A stretch of 64,000 bases of DNA. Source: Cerrena zonata (lineage: Eukaryota > Basidiomycota > Agaricomycetes > Polyporales > Cerrenaceae). Made by a program: the position numbers and the translations under genes. Positions 38,811-50,344 of the stretch are shown piece after piece; within the stretch, counting starts at the first letter, position 1, and every line of letters starts with the position of its first letter. Location of the stretch: contig JASBNA010000028.1 in NCBI GenBank assembly GCA_038087015.1, forward strand, positions 482,652-546,651, in the 5' to 3' direction. The notes under the pieces are model-generated. The model saw only the letters and a program-made list of their open reading frames with translations, searched no databases and was not told the origin of the DNA.

Positions 38811-41800
38811 TCATTTGTTTGATAGTTGCAAAACTTTGTTCACAACAGCTATAATATCGTCACTGGAGTCAGAGGCATCGAGTTGCTTTGCTGAGTGTCC
38901 TGGATTCGCGAGTTTCTGTTCGATAGTCTGGTCCACTAGCATTCTTAATCTTTTGATCAATACTCCGTTTTTACACCAGGTACGAATTGGCATCCAGCCA
39001 TCTAAAATAAGACCAGGTGAAGTTTTACCGGTATTCACATGAGAACTCATGTCATAGGAGATGTTACCACCGAACAAAAGAGTCGATAAGGTTGTTGTTG
39101 GGGTGACATCTCTAATAAATAGCTTGCTGGTGTGGTGAGATGAGCCGTAAACAACAAAGGAAGTTCTAAGGAAATTGGAGTTTGCCCCAGGAACCTGTGG
39201 AGTTAAGTCTGCTTTGTATGAGCTTCTAGCCTTTTCCATATCAATGGAACCGTCCTCATTGGTAAACTGTTCTAAAACCAGATTATCAACCTTGGTATCA
39301 TTGTTCGAAAAAAGTAGAGAAGATGGATGAATAAATACTCTTGTGGCAGGTAAGGTGCCGGTCAAGTCCTGGCCGTCATGTAACTTGTTCATGAAATCAT
39401 CATTTCTGATCCAAAATTTAGTCTGTCTTACATCTGCATCTAATTCTACTGCACCGGCTGAGGACTGGAAGTATTTAGGATCGGGTAATTGAACCCTGGC
39501 AATGTTAGGATAGAAAGAACCAGTAATGATAGCTGAAATTAAAGAAAAGTTTTCCTTGTTTCTATTCAAATTTTGGAAACAGTCGTTTTCATTTTTCATT
39601 TGATAGCTGAAAGGAACAAATCCTTGGTCTTTCAAAATGGAAATGTATTGGACTCTTGTTGATGCAATATCCTTCAAAGTAAGGTACGACAAGAAGTTTT
39701 CTTTGATAAATTCCTTCAGTTTCCCTCCTTCGTTGCGTAATTTTTCGTATTCTTGGTATACTATAACTGATCCTATCAAGTCACCGTACTTTTTGGAATA
39801 CTTTTTGTTTCTTTGCCTTAATTTTATCTCTGTCTTCGTAACTATTGATGAAAGGACTTCCTGAAGAACTGATAGATGCTAGGATCAAACATGTCTCAAG
39901 ACATCCAAATATGCATCCATAAATTAATAGCTTACCGCTTTGAAGATCAGTAGGCAAATATGAAAGGTATTTACCCAAATTAGATAATTTATCAGCTGAG
40001 GTCAATGCACCAATTTCATTCAAGAAATACTTTGACTTAGCTAAAGATGAGGAATCTGGGGGATCAAGACCACCATTCAAAAAATCTTCCACCTTATTTA
40101 TCCCCATCGCTTTGACAACAAGGTACAAACTTTCCAATCTAGATCTTTTAATTTCCGGTACTGGTTGCTTCAACATAGTTTGAACGATTTCTTCGGTGTA
40201 AAGATGATAACAATTACCATTTGTTATTCTACCTGCTCTACCCCTTCTTTGCATTATCTCTGCCTGTGAACACCAACTTTCAATCAATTTCGTAGCATTG
40301 AGACTTGCATCATAAAATGTGGATTTTACCCTCCCACTATCAACTACAGCAACACAATCTGGAATGGTAATAGAGGTTTCGGCGACGTTTGTGGATACAA
40401 CTATCTTTCTTGTCAGTTTTGGAGGGTCTCTAAATACTCTCTTCTGGTCATTGGAAGATAAAGCCGAATGTAATGGTAAAGTCCATACCCTCTTGTTTTC
40501 TTCTTTAAAGATTTTTTCAATTGTTCTGATACATTGGTTGATCTCCATTATTCCAGGAAGGAAGATTAAAATTGAACCATTATTAGAAGTACTTGTCAAA
40601 TCTTCATCGATATTTAAACATAATCCTGCAATCAACTCGTAATTGAGATTACCAGATTTAAAGAAATGGGAGTCAGCTTTTGGTCTTATGCTTTCTCCGT
40701 CATTGTTAGTGATTGTATAATCCAAAGACTCAAGAATCGAATCCAAATAAAAGTCTTTAATTGGGAAAGTTCTACCTTCGATATGAATGTGGTTAACATT
40801 TGTACCGAAAAAATTCTTGAAAATATCAGTATTGATCGTAGCTGACATTAATATAATCTTCAAGTTTTTAAACCTTTTCATAATCTTCTTTAAAATTATA
40901 AGAAGGAAATCACTATCAACCGATCTTTCATGAACTTCATCAATGAAGATATATTCCAACTTATCGAAAATTGAGGCTTCATCAGTGTTTGATGATAGAA
41001 ATGATTGTAGCATCCTTAATAATACCCCAGTAGTTACAAAAGATATTCTGGTAGAGAGATTAGTTTTATTTTCCCCCCTAATAACATACCCAACTTCATT
41101 TCCAATTTTTTCTAACCTTTCATCACTAATTCTTTCCGCTAACCCAATGGTAGATATACGTCTGGGTTGTGTACATATAATCGAACTCTCGAAATTCCCC
41201 TTTGAATTCAAATCATCGAGAATGAATTGAACAATCTGAGTTGATTTACCGGAACCGGTTTCACCTGTTACAACTGTTACCTTGTTTGCATTGATGACAG
41301 AAACTAACTGGTCTTTCTTTTTCCATGCTGGTAAACCTGCTCTTTTTTCCTTCAATTCTGTCATTTTACTCAGGGCAGACTTTTCTTGATAGGAAATTCT
41401 TAATCTTTCAATGTCATCTTCCAGAAGTCTATAAGTTTTTGATTTTGAGTTTGTCTTTGATCTCTGGTTAGAAGATATGTTAGCTTGCGAAGTGTTAGGG
41501 GAAGATACCAGTTTATCATTTACCAACGGGCCAGGTTTTTCGATAATTCTAGATATATTCTCCTCTAACCATTCTATAACGGGGTAGATAATGCAAGTTC
41601 CTAAGAAATTGTTATTAATGAGGTAGTCTAATAACTGTTTCAAAATTGATAGCTTGATATAATTGGCTAATTTAAAGGATGTATTGGTTACAATTATTTG
41701 AATACCTGGTAATTCATTAGGATAATTTTTAGGTCTGTATAATCTTAAGTTCAATAAATCGGGGGCTATATTTTGTGGTTTTAATTGAACCAGTATAACT

Positions 41801-43101
41801 CTACCACAATTAGATTCGGTGTTCACCTTATGTGATTCTATTGCGTCTATTCCTTGAATTTCCTGATCCCAAAGTTCATCTCCATCTTCAACGTCATCAA
41901 ATGACATTTCATAGGTACATAATTTATGGGTAAGTTTTACTGCAGTCTCGATCTCATCTCCATTGCATTCCGATAGAGTGGTGACAACTTCATCCTCGTC
42001 AAAACCTGATTGCGCAAGTCTTTTCAATAAGTATTCATGTTGGATATTTTTGGAAATTTTCAAGGCAACACCAGAGTCTTCGTCCCTTTTAGAGAAGAAT
42101 TGGGGCAAATCGTCCTCAGGAATATGGAAGATAAGCCATTCGAGAGCATCCACAAACGTAGATGTATATTTGAAAGATTCTTGAATATGGCTCTCTCTAA
42201 AACCAAGTTTAAACAATTGGTTAAAGTATTCTTTTTGTTCTGTAGATGGGTTTTCATTTTCTGTAAACCATTTTATATGAGATCTAATTGATTCTTCGAT
42301 GGAGGTTCTGATTTCAGAATTGAAGTCAATGAAAGGAGCATTGTCCCAGACCTTCCGTGGAAAAGTAGGTATGGTTTTATCTATTTGAGGTTTCAAACCC
42401 AGAGATTTTTGTTTCTCAACTGAGCCTTCCCTTTGACTAGCATTGGATGCAGAAGGTTTGTTTGCCAGAATATTTATCATTGGCTTTTTGGTTTTTGCAT
42501 CATTTTGTTCCTTTATGGCCCTGGCTTTTTCCATTTGATCTTTTTTCTCTCTTTGTTGTAAAACAACGGTGAAAGGATCAGAGTTATATATATTGTTGTG
42601 ATGGTCTTTATTTTCTTTCAAGATTTGTACTCGTTTAGATTCGAGATCAGACCAATAATTTCTGAATATGATTGGAAATAACATCTTCATGTTTTTCATG
42701 TAGTTAAGTCTATGTAATGCATAAGTAGCAACGAAGTGCCTTGCTTCATTTGTAGTTTCCTTTGGCTGATATAAATCAGAGTCAGGTATCATCTTGACAT
42801 GAATTATCTCTTTCGTCTTTGGATTTTCCCAACTTAAATTAACAATTCCAATAAACCCTTTTGGTGTTTTTTTCATATCAAAGATTACCTTATTCCACTT
42901 TTGCTTTTGGCAATGTTCGTGTAATAGAGTAGCTGGCAATTTACCAGTCCAGCCAAAATTTTCACCAATTGCCAAACCTCTCAGAGGTTTTTTTGGATCA
43001 TCCTTCTCTGCTGATTCGGTCTCTTTTTGATTACCTTTCTTTTTCGATTTTCCTTTCACTTCGGCGGGAGGCTCTTCAGCTTTGGTTTTCTTCTTTGCCA
43101 T
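38811..43101 (-). CDS. DEAH-box helicase, YLR419W / DHX29-like, one frame shift
   Basis: About 1430 residues (S. cerevisiae YLR419W 1435) from the ATG at 43099-43101. N-terminal Lys/Glu-rich region; UBA-like and RWD-like segments (about 350-540); Walker A GETGSGKST at about residue 613; DEVHER near 718; SATINTDIF; QRRGRAGR; then the winged-helix/ratchet and OB regions. The frame breaks at 39786-39797 in an A5 run: adding one base gives FQKKYGDLIGSVIVYQ, which joins the next frame. Relatives include DHX29 (ribosomal scanning on structured leaders) and DHX57; the yeast protein is uncharacterised. The end of the first frame (stop at 39781-39783) and the start of the second are adjacent. Confidence 0.87.
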
Positions 43102-44256
43102 TTTTAACACCTGGTTCTTCTGCTAAGAATTCTAGATAGATCATTATAGGTTTTTTTTGTTTTTTTTCAGTCTTCGGCCTCACCGCACCAAAGAGCTGCC
43201 AAAGGTAAGGAAAGTATACAAACTTATATACCTATGAACATTGAAAAGAGAACTATATTCTTTAGCTTTATTCGAATCCCATTTCATAGTTAGTCTCAAG
43301 GAGACGTTTTGTTCCTTTCTTAATGGTATAGTTCAATTAAGTAATATTTTCATAAATTTGCACAGAAATTGCAAAATTCCTCATCTTTATAGCTGATAAA
43401 GGAACAAATTCTGAGAAACATTGAATTTTTGTAAGTTAAACAATATGTTTTATTTCGTAACTTAAAGAATGTAGTTATTTTTCGTAAGATAGTGTTTTTC
43501 CTAAATCGTAGATTATGTTTTCGCTAATCTGTACAAAATAAGTTAATTAAGTTCTTGTTGCAAAAAGTAGCTGTTCACAATCAAAAAGAGATTTGAAATA
43601 GGATATTCGAATGATCGACGATGATCCCTGAGTAAAATACTAAGCCCATAGCGATTGGCTGCTACACATGGCCAGTAAGTTGTTTCCTCTTCCGCATTAT
43701 AAATATAAGCGTGCAGACTTAGTGAAAGATATATACCCGTTGGTTTCTTCTTTAAGTGATACACATATATCACTATACACTTGTAAATAAAAGTTCATAA
43801 GAAATATTCTGCTATGATTCAAATCAGGTTATTTTAAAAGAAGAGCTCGAAGATTTTGAATCGTTAAGTTAGCCTTTCCCAACAGTTTGGGTTATATTCG
43901 AAATTTTTGAGGTTTTTACCTATATATATAGTATTTGGGAGCATTTAGGGCAAAATTAATTGATTTTCTATTAATATAAGTATTACTATTTTAAAATCGA
44001 ACGTTTATACCTTGTTGGAGAAAGCTGAATATGTGTAAAATCTGAAAAATATATTTTATGAATAATTTTCAATTAAAACAACTATCAAGTACCATTCAAT
44101 AGTAAATTATTTCATTAAATTAAATACTTCAGTCTAAAAATCTCCTAAATATCTCGAAATAGAAGAAAATAAAAAATAAAAAATTATTACAAGCCAACTT
44201 ATTCAAGCACAATTAGCAAAACAAAAAGGCCACCTTCATATTTTTGATCAAAATCA
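43102..44256. other. AT-rich intergenic region before the tRNA pair
   Basis: 1155 bases, very AT-rich, between the helicase start and tRNA-Asp. No credible gene: the only longer frame (minus, 43543-43773) is not protein-like. LTR fragments are common beside yeast tRNA genes, but I could identify no LTR ends here. Confidence 0.5.
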
Positions 44257-44328
44257 TCCGTGATAGTTTAGTGGCTAGAATTACCGTTTGTCGCATGGTA
44301 GACCGGGGTTCAATTCCCCGTCGCGGAG
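44257..44328 (+). tRNA. tRNA-Asp (anticodon GUC)
   Basis: 72 bases, no intron. The acceptor arms TCCGTGA and TCGCGGA pair over 7 bp. The anticodon loop TTGTCGC (44288-44294) shows GTC at 44290-44292. The T arm GGGGTTCAATTCCCC is intact. It decodes GAC/GAU. Confidence 0.96.
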
Positions 44329-44347
44329 CATTTTCTTACCATTCCCT

Positions 44348-44418
44348 GCGCAAATGGTTTAGTGGTAAAATCCAACGTTGCCATCGTTGGGCCCCCGGTT
44401 CGATTCCGGGTTTGCGCA
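44348..44418 (+). tRNA. tRNA-Gly (anticodon GCC)
   Basis: 71 bases, starting GCGCAAA and ending TTTGCGC-A. The anticodon loop TTGCCAT carries GCC at 44380-44382, and the T arm is CCGGTTCGATTCCGG. A T-run directly downstream (44420-44430) is a Pol III terminator. Only 19 bases separate it from tRNA-Asp, so the two may be made from one dicistronic transcript or share Pol III recycling (inference). Confidence 0.96.
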
Positions 44419-44718
44419 TTTCTTTTTTTTTGGTCTCTATCAACCAGGGCCGTTACATATCCTACTAATTTTGTCTACTTTTATGTTGTTTAAGCTCTGC
44501 CCATAAAAATGACTGTTAAAAATTTTTAGCGTTCGAAAGAAAAAGTTGGCGCGATCAGCTGTGTGTACGGGTGTCGTACTGAAGAATACACGGATACAGC
44601 AAAAATTGGAGTGTAATTTTCAGTACACAGAAAAAGCGAACGAAAAAAGTGAAAAAAAAAAGTCAAGCACTTAATGCTTGATTGCAGCTTGTAATTGTTT
44701 TAGCATTACATATCTAAC
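44419..44718. other. tRNA terminator and MRP7 promoter
   Basis: 300 bases: a Pol III T-tract at the left end, a Rap1-type site at 44563-44574, then an A-rich leader (44640-44662) to the MRP7 ATG. No other gene was seen. Confidence 0.55.
44563..44574 (-). promoter_or_regulatory. Rap1-type binding site upstream of MRP7
   Basis: The minus strand reads ACACCCGTACAC, identical to the element upstream of RRP1 and lying 145 bases before the MRP7 start. Confidence 0.6.
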
Positions 44719-45858
44719 ATGTCATTAGCCAAACAGTTGAGTGGGCTTAGTCTCGGTAGAAGCCAGCTCCAAGTGAGTTTGAACAATCATATCAACCAGG
44801 TTCGTTTTGCTACCAAAAGAGCTGCTGGTTCTAAAACCAATAAAAATGATTCAGCAGGTCGTAGATTAGGACCTAAAGCATACGAAGGACATTTTGTTAA
44901 GACTGGTCAGATCATTATGAGACAGAGAGGTACTAAGATACATCCTGGAGAAAACGTTGGTATTGGTAAAGATCATACTATTTACGCTAAAGAGCCCGGG
45001 TTTGTTAGATTTTACTATGATCCATTCCATCCTTTGAGAAAGTTTGTTGGGGTTGCATTAAAGAAGGAACTTAGTCTTCCAACTCCTCATTTTGAGCCAA
45101 GAGTAAGAAGATTTGGCTACGAAGAAATTTTGGATCCGGTGGAAGCCAAAAGAGAAGAAGATCATATGTCAAGAGTAGAATACCTACAACAACCAGAATT
45201 AAAAGAAATGAAAAGAAGAAGGAAGGAAAAAATTGCTGAATCACTTGCCAAATACGGATCAGCATTGAATGAATTCAATCTTGGATTAAGCGAAGAAGAA
45301 TCTAAGTTAGCCCAAGAACGTTTATTGAGTATTGCTCAATTAGTACGTGTTGGCCAATCCGTTGAAGAAGCCGGTATCCAAGCATCGTATAATCACTTGT
45401 ATGACTTGAAATTGTCTTTGCAAAGAAGTGACATAACTTCTGAAGAACACGATACTTCAAGACAAAAATACCTTGACTTTGTATCTTCATTTGATAAGAA
45501 AATCAGTCTTGATGCTGATTTAAACGCTTGTAAATACATTTCACCAGAAGATAAAATTAAACAACAGCAAGAAATTCAATCCCAACTTAAAAACTACTTT
45601 AATAAACTCATCACTAAAGAAGACAAAGCTAAAATCACAGAACTCATTAAAACTCCTGGTGTCTTCACCAAAGCCGAACAACACGACTTGTTCGTCACAT
45701 ACTTACCTAAAGTCTTACCAGACTCCATTCCTGGAGCCACCGTTGAAATCAAGGATGCAAAAAAGGCTCCAAAAGGCGTAATTATCCGTAAAATCTTCAA
45801 CGAAGAAACCAAAACCGTTGATCTCGTTGGTAAACCAAAGGAAGCCTTCCTTGCATAA
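44719..45858 (+). CDS. MRP7: MRP7, mitochondrial ribosomal protein bL27m
   Basis: 379 residues (yeast Mrp7 371). A short mitochondrial presequence ([17 protein letters not shown] ... [11 protein letters not shown]) precedes the bL27 domain at about residues 28-110 ([12 protein letters not shown] ... [11 protein letters not shown] ... [20 protein letters not shown]). In bacteria the bL27 N-terminus reaches the peptidyl-transferase centre. The long C-terminal extension, charged and helical, is specific to the fungal mitoribosome. The frame is intact. Confidence 0.95.
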   Translation: MSLAKQLSGLSLGRSQLQVSLNNHINQVRFATKRAAGSKTNKNDSAGRRLGPKAYEGHFVKTGQIIMRQRGTKIHPGENVGIGKDHTIYAKEPGFVRFYYDPFHPLRKFVGVALKKELSLPTPHFEPRVRRFGYEEILDPVEAKREEDHMSRVEYLQQPELKEMKRRRKEKIAESLAKYGSALNEFNLGLSEEESKLAQERLLSIAQLVRVGQSVEEAGIQASYNHLYDLKLSLQRSDITSEEHDTSRQKYLDFVSSFDKKISLDADLNACKYISPEDKIKQQQEIQSQLKNYFNKLITKEDKAKITELIKTPGVFTKAEQHDLFVTYLPKVLPDSIPGATVEIKDAKKAPKGVIIRKIFNEETKTVDLVGKPKEAFLA

Positions 45859-46090
45859 CCATGGATGCTATCACACCACCCCCCTGTATATACTTCACTA
45901 ATAAATACACCTAGTTAACTCTACAAAATTGTAAGGCTGTCAACGACCAAACAAAGGAAAAAAATTGAAAGCAGAAATTGAACGACGCTCGCACAATTTT
46001 TTTTCCTCTTGAAAAATCAATTAAATAACAACAACAGGGTAAATTCTCCAACTTCAATTACGCCCATTTCTTTAGTTAAACCAAGAAACA

Positions 46091-46675
46091 ATGGCTGTGG
46101 AAATCAACGAGACCATTAGGGAATCTCCAGTTTACCAAAATTTCCTCAAGCTTCAGGTCACCTACCAAAAATACTTGGATCAATCAGTTCCTCATACTAC
46201 CCATAGGTGGGCTGGATTTGGTGCATTACTTATAATATTCTTTCTCCGTATTGTTTTTACTCAAGGATGGTATATTATATGTTATGCTTTGGGTATTTAC
46301 TTGTTGAATTTGTTTTTGGCATTCTTAACTCCTAAATTTGATCCTTCATTAGAACAAGAATCAAAAAGTGAATCTCTTGAAGAAGGGGTCCAAGATGATG
46401 AACCACCTAAGGAGGCTGACGACTCCGATGAATTCAGACCTTTCATTAGAAGATTACCGGAGTTTAAATTCTGGCATAATGCTACTAGAGCCACCATAAT
46501 TTCTCTTTTCTTATCATTATTCCCAATCTTTGATATTCCAGTTTTTTGGCCAATCTTATTAATGTATTTCATCATCTTATTCACCTTAACCATGAGAAGA
46601 CAAATCCAACATATGATTAAGTACAGATATTTACCATTTGATTTCGGTAAGGCCAAATACAAGTCCAGAACTTAA
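46091..46675 (+). CDS. RER1: RER1, Golgi-to-ER retrieval receptor
   Basis: 194 residues with the Rer1 family N-terminus (YQKYLDQSVPHTTHRWAG), four hydrophobic spans in two pairs, a central acidic loop (ESKSESLEEGVQDDEPP) followed by EFRPFIRRLPEFKFWH, and the C-terminal YLPFDFGKAKYK. Rer1 cycles in COPI vesicles and returns escaped ER membrane proteins by recognising polar residues in their spans. Confidence 0.96.
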   Translation: MAVEINETIRESPVYQNFLKLQVTYQKYLDQSVPHTTHRWAGFGALLIIFFLRIVFTQGWYIICYALGIYLLNLFLAFLTPKFDPSLEQESKSESLEEGVQDDEPPKEADDSDEFRPFIRRLPEFKFWHNATRATIISLFLSLFPIFDIPVFWPILLMYFIILFTLTMRRQIQHMIKYRYLPFDFGKAKYKSRT

Positions 46676-47209
46676 CTTTTTGCAATGACTCCTCCTTCTC
46701 TTGTGAATATATGTATACTTATTTTCTTCGACCCCCCAGTCTCTAGTCTTCTCTATAAATAATCGGTCAATTGTTTTCTTTGATCTTTCTTTGATCTTTG
46801 TTTGATTTTTGTCATTGAGTTAGTCTTTCAATCATTTATCAATTTCAGACTCAAATTCTACACTAGATATTCTCATTCAATCGAATTCATTTCACTAATA
46901 CCCTCCGTTCACCTCTACCGGTATCGTCACTATACCATATCACCAGTAATTGTCATTAACCAGGCTATGAGCTTTTAAATCCCCAACCGGTATTTGTTTT
47001 CACGTGAGCACATGCCCTATCACCGGTATACTTCCGGTGACTCGCCGGTGGGTTCTCGAGAAATAATTGAGCAAAGTTAGCCCCTAAAAAAACAAAAAAA
47101 AAAAAAAAAAAAAAGACACAGTCGCTTTGAAAAGGCCAATTGGAATTGGTTCAACTTCTTTCAATTAGCTAGAGTTTCAAATCAATTAAAGTTCGGTGAT
47201 AGATCTAAG
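46676..47209. promoter_or_regulatory. SLA2 promoter with a cluster of CCGGT(A/G) motifs
   Basis: 534 bases upstream of SLA2. ACCGGTA occurs at 46917-46923, 46986-46992 and 47022-47028; CCGGTG at 47034-47039 and 47045-47050. A CACGTG E-box is at 47001-47006 and a long A-rich tract at 47088-47114. Repetition of one word five times in 135 bases in an AT-rich genome suggests a regulator's binding sites; the factor is unknown. Confidence 0.5.
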
Positions 47210-50200
47210 ATGAGTCGTGCTGAAGTGGATCTCCAAGTGAGTGTGAAGAAGGCTTGCAGTGTCGACGAGGTGCCTCCTAAAAGAAAGCATGTTAGAGCTT
47301 GTATCGTGTATACTTGGGATCATAAGAACTCCAGGGCCTTTTGGAATGCTGTTAAGATTCAGCCTTTGCAAAGTGATGAGGTTCAATTGTTTAAATCGTT
47401 GATTATGATCCATAAAGTTCTCCAGGAAGGACATCCAAATACTTTGAAGGATGCTTATCGTAATCGTGACTTTTTATCTTCTTTAGCAAGTGTTTTCCCA
47501 ACCCATGGTTCCGCTTATGGTAGATTGATAAATCAATACGATAAATTTCTTTTACAGAAATTAGATTTCCATAGAAATAATCCTAGTTTCAATGGTATGT
47601 TTGAATACGAAGAATATATTTCCTTAAGAGCGGTTAATGATCCAAATGAAGGTTACGAGTCAATTTTACAATTGATGGATTTACAGGACCTGATTGATGA
47701 TTTGCAAAAATTGATTTTTGCTACCATCCATCAAACTCCAAATAATTTATGTAAAGTTAGTGCATTGGTTCCTCTTATTGCTGAATCTTATGGTATTTAT
47801 AAATTTTGTACTTCAATGTTGAGAGCCATGTATCAACAATTGGGTGCTGATGATGCTTTATCGGTTTTATTTGAAAGATTTGATTCCCAACATTTTATGC
47901 TTAGGGATTTCTATACTGATTGTCATGCAATTAAATTCTTAACTAGTTTAATTACCATTCCTCGTTTACCTAATAATCCTCCTAATTTACAAGTAAATGA
48001 AGATGGTAGTAGTGCCCCTGCTTCTAGACCAAGATCAACTACTGATAGTACTCCTCAGTTGTCCTCTCAACCAACCGCAGCTTTTGAAGCTCCTCCTGAA
48101 GCTCCTCCAGTAGATCTGGTATTTCTTCAACAAACTGGTATTTTTGATCAACAGCAACAGGAACAACAAAGAATTCAACAAGAATTGGAGTTACAACGTC
48201 AACAACAACTTCAAGAACAAGCTCAAAAACAGAGATTATTCGAAGAACAACAACGTCAACAAGAACAAAGATTTTTACAAGAACAACAGCTTTTGCTGCA
48301 ACAACAAACTCAAGCTCAACAATCACGTGTTTCAGAGTTAGAACACGATTTGCTTATGTTTAAAAATCAATATGATAATGACCAATCGCTACTCCAACAA
48401 TATGATTCTCGTGTTAAAAGCTTGGAAACTGAATTATCCAACTTTAACAATACCGCTTCTCAACAAATTGCTTCAAAAGATGAACAAATTAGAAACTTGG
48501 AAGAACAAATTAGCAATTGGGCTAAAAAGTACGAGTCTCTTGCCAAATTGTATTCTCAACTTCGTCAAGAACATTTGAATTTATTATCTAAATTTAAAAA
48601 GATCCAACAAAAAATTAATAGTGCCCAAGAATCAATTATGAAGAAAGAAAAATTCGAAAAGGACTTGAAAGCTAAAAATATTGAATTAGCCGACTTAATT
48701 CGTGAACGTGATAGAGCAAGATTGGACTTGGACAGAGTTAAAGCTTCAAAAGATCAAGAAATTGAAAAACTTCAAACTGAATTGAGAGAGTTGAACAATC
48801 AAGTGAATGAATCAGGTAAATTACAATCGATGAACTTATCATCCATTATTTCTAAACATCAAAATGAAATTGACAATTTAAATACTCAATTGGCAGAAAG
48901 AGATTTGAAATTAACCAATCTTGGGGGTAACGATTTACAAGAAAAATTAAAAGAAAAAGAAATTGATTTAGAAATTGCACAAGAATCCCTTGATAGTGCC
49001 CTCAGAGAATTGGCAAACTCTAAAAATGATCAAGATGAAATAGTAAATGCTGAAATTGATCATATCTTGCTTCAAAATATTGATAAATTGAGGAAATTGA
49101 TTGATGTCATTTTAGCTAACAATATCAAAAGAATTCAAGACACCAAATATGAATTGGAATCCCCAATGCAAGCTGGTAACTTGAATGCCTCTCCTGAATA
49201 TTTGTTATCCATTGTCGAACTTTGCTCAGATACTGCCACTGATTTCTCTACAACATTTAATAATTTCATTGCCGATGGTAAAGCTTCCTACGAAGCTGAG
49301 GATTCTGGATACTCTGAAATTATTTTAACTAGTTCAGAATTAACCACATCAGTCAATGATCTTATGTTAAACGCTAAAGGTATCGGAAGAAATATTCCTA
49401 GAGATGATGAAGAGAAAGTCTTATTGCTCGTATCAAAAGTTTTAGCTAGTACCGAATCATTTTTCCAAGGACTCAATTCTCAATCTTTGAACCTCCTTGA
49501 AGATGATGAAGATAAATTGGATAAAGTCATTGATAGCAATTTACAACTTCAACACGATTTGCAAGAGTTAGGTAAACATATTGATACTTTGCGTTCTACT
49601 CATGGTATTAATTTCTCTCTGGGAAATTTGGAAGATATTGTTCAAAATGAAATGGACCAAACCGCTAAAGCAGTTAATTCTGCTTCTAAATTCTTACATG
49701 ATCTTTTATTGAATGCAAACATCAGTGGTGGTAAACTTGAAGTACATGAGGCTTTGGTTGCTGCTGCTGTTGCTGTCACAGATGCTGTTGCTTTGTTGAT
49801 TGTTGCAGCCACAGAATCTCAAAGAGAAATTGTTAGTAAAGGTAGAGGTGATCAAACTCGTACAGAATTCTACAAAAAAAACAATAGATGGACTGAAGGT
49901 TTGATTAGTGCTTCAAAAGCAGTTGCTGGAGCAACAAATATCTTAATCCAAACTGCTGATGGTGTTTTAAAGGAAAGCAACTCCCATGAACAATTGATTG
50001 TTGCATCCAATGAAGTTGCGGCTTCTACTGCTCAATTAGTTGCTGCTTCAAGAGTGAAGGCAAATTTTGTTTCTAAGACCCAAGATAACTTAGAAACTGC
50101 TTCGAGCAAAGTTTCTTCTGCTTGTAAAGGCTTGGTAAACAAAGTACAAGAATTACTTTCAACTGAGGAAAGTAGCAACGATATAGATTTGAGTAAGCTC

Positions 50201-50344
50201 ACTCCATATGAAGGTAAAACCGTCGAAATGGAACAACAAGTCCAAATTTTAAAATTAGAAAACTCATTGAACTCTGCCAGAAAAAGATTGGCTGAAATCA
50301 GAAAACACGGTTATAGAGATGATAATAGTGATGATGAAGAATAA
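47210..50344 (+). CDS. SLA2: SLA2/END4, endocytic clathrin-actin adaptor (HIP1R family)
   Basis: 1044 residues (yeast Sla2 968). An ANTH domain at residues 5-270 (SVKKACSVDEVPPKRKHVRACIVYTWDHK pieces) binds PI(4,5)P2 with epsin. A Gln-rich central coiled coil spans about 320-600. The C-terminal THATCH/I-LWEQ actin-binding domain is at about 830-1030, with repeated Ala-rich helices such as ALVAAAVAVTDAVALLIVAA and SASKAVAGATNILIQ. Sla2 couples the plasma membrane and clathrin coat to cortical actin. In many yeasts SLA2 borders the mating-type locus; no MAT gene is visible here. It is the last gene before the gene-free block. Confidence 0.95.
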   Translation: MSRAEVDLQVSVKKACSVDEVPPKRKHVRACIVYTWDHKNSRAFWNAVKIQPLQSDEVQLFKSLIMIHKVLQEGHPNTLKDAYRNRDFLSSLASVFPTHGSAYGRLINQYDKFLLQKLDFHRNNPSFNGMFEYEEYISLRAVNDPNEGYESILQLMDLQDLIDDLQKLIFATIHQTPNNLCKVSALVPLIAESYGIYKFCTSMLRAMYQQLGADDALSVLFERFDSQHFMLRDFYTDCHAIKFLTSLITIPRLPNNPPNLQVNEDGSSAPASRPRSTTDSTPQLSSQPTAAFEAPPEAPPVDLVFLQQTGIFDQQQQEQQRIQQELELQRQQQLQEQAQKQRLFEEQQRQQEQRFLQEQQLLLQQQTQAQQSRVSELEHDLLMFKNQYDNDQSLLQQYDSRVKSLETELSNFNNTASQQIASKDEQIRNLEEQISNWAKKYESLAKLYSQLRQEHLNLLSKFKKIQQKINSAQESIMKKEKFEKDLKAKNIELADLIRERDRARLDLDRVKASKDQEIEKLQTELRELNNQVNESGKLQSMNLSSIISKHQNEIDNLNTQLAERDLKLTNLGGNDLQEKLKEKEIDLEIAQESLDSALRELANSKNDQDEIVNAEIDHILLQNIDKLRKLIDVILANNIKRIQDTKYELESPMQAGNLNASPEYLLSIVELCSDTATDFSTTFNNFIADGKASYEAEDSGYSEIILTSSELTTSVNDLMLNAKGIGRNIPRDDEEKVLLLVSKVLASTESFFQGLNSQSLNLLEDDEDKLDKVIDSNLQLQHDLQELGKHIDTLRSTHGINFSLGNLEDIVQNEMDQTAKAVNSASKFLHDLLLNANISGGKLEVHEALVAAAVAVTDAVALLIVAATESQREIVSKGRGDQTRTEFYKKNNRWTEGLISASKAVAGATNILIQTADGVLKESNSHEQLIVASNEVAASTAQLVAASRVKANFVSKTQDNLETASSKVSSACKGLVNKVQELLSTEESSNDIDLSKLTPYEGKTVEMEQQVQILKLENSLNSARKRLAEIRKHGYRDDNSDDEE

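Noticed and set aside
43543..43773. 76-codon minus-strand frame before the tRNAs
   Set aside because: No conserved features; likely chance in AT-rich spacer.
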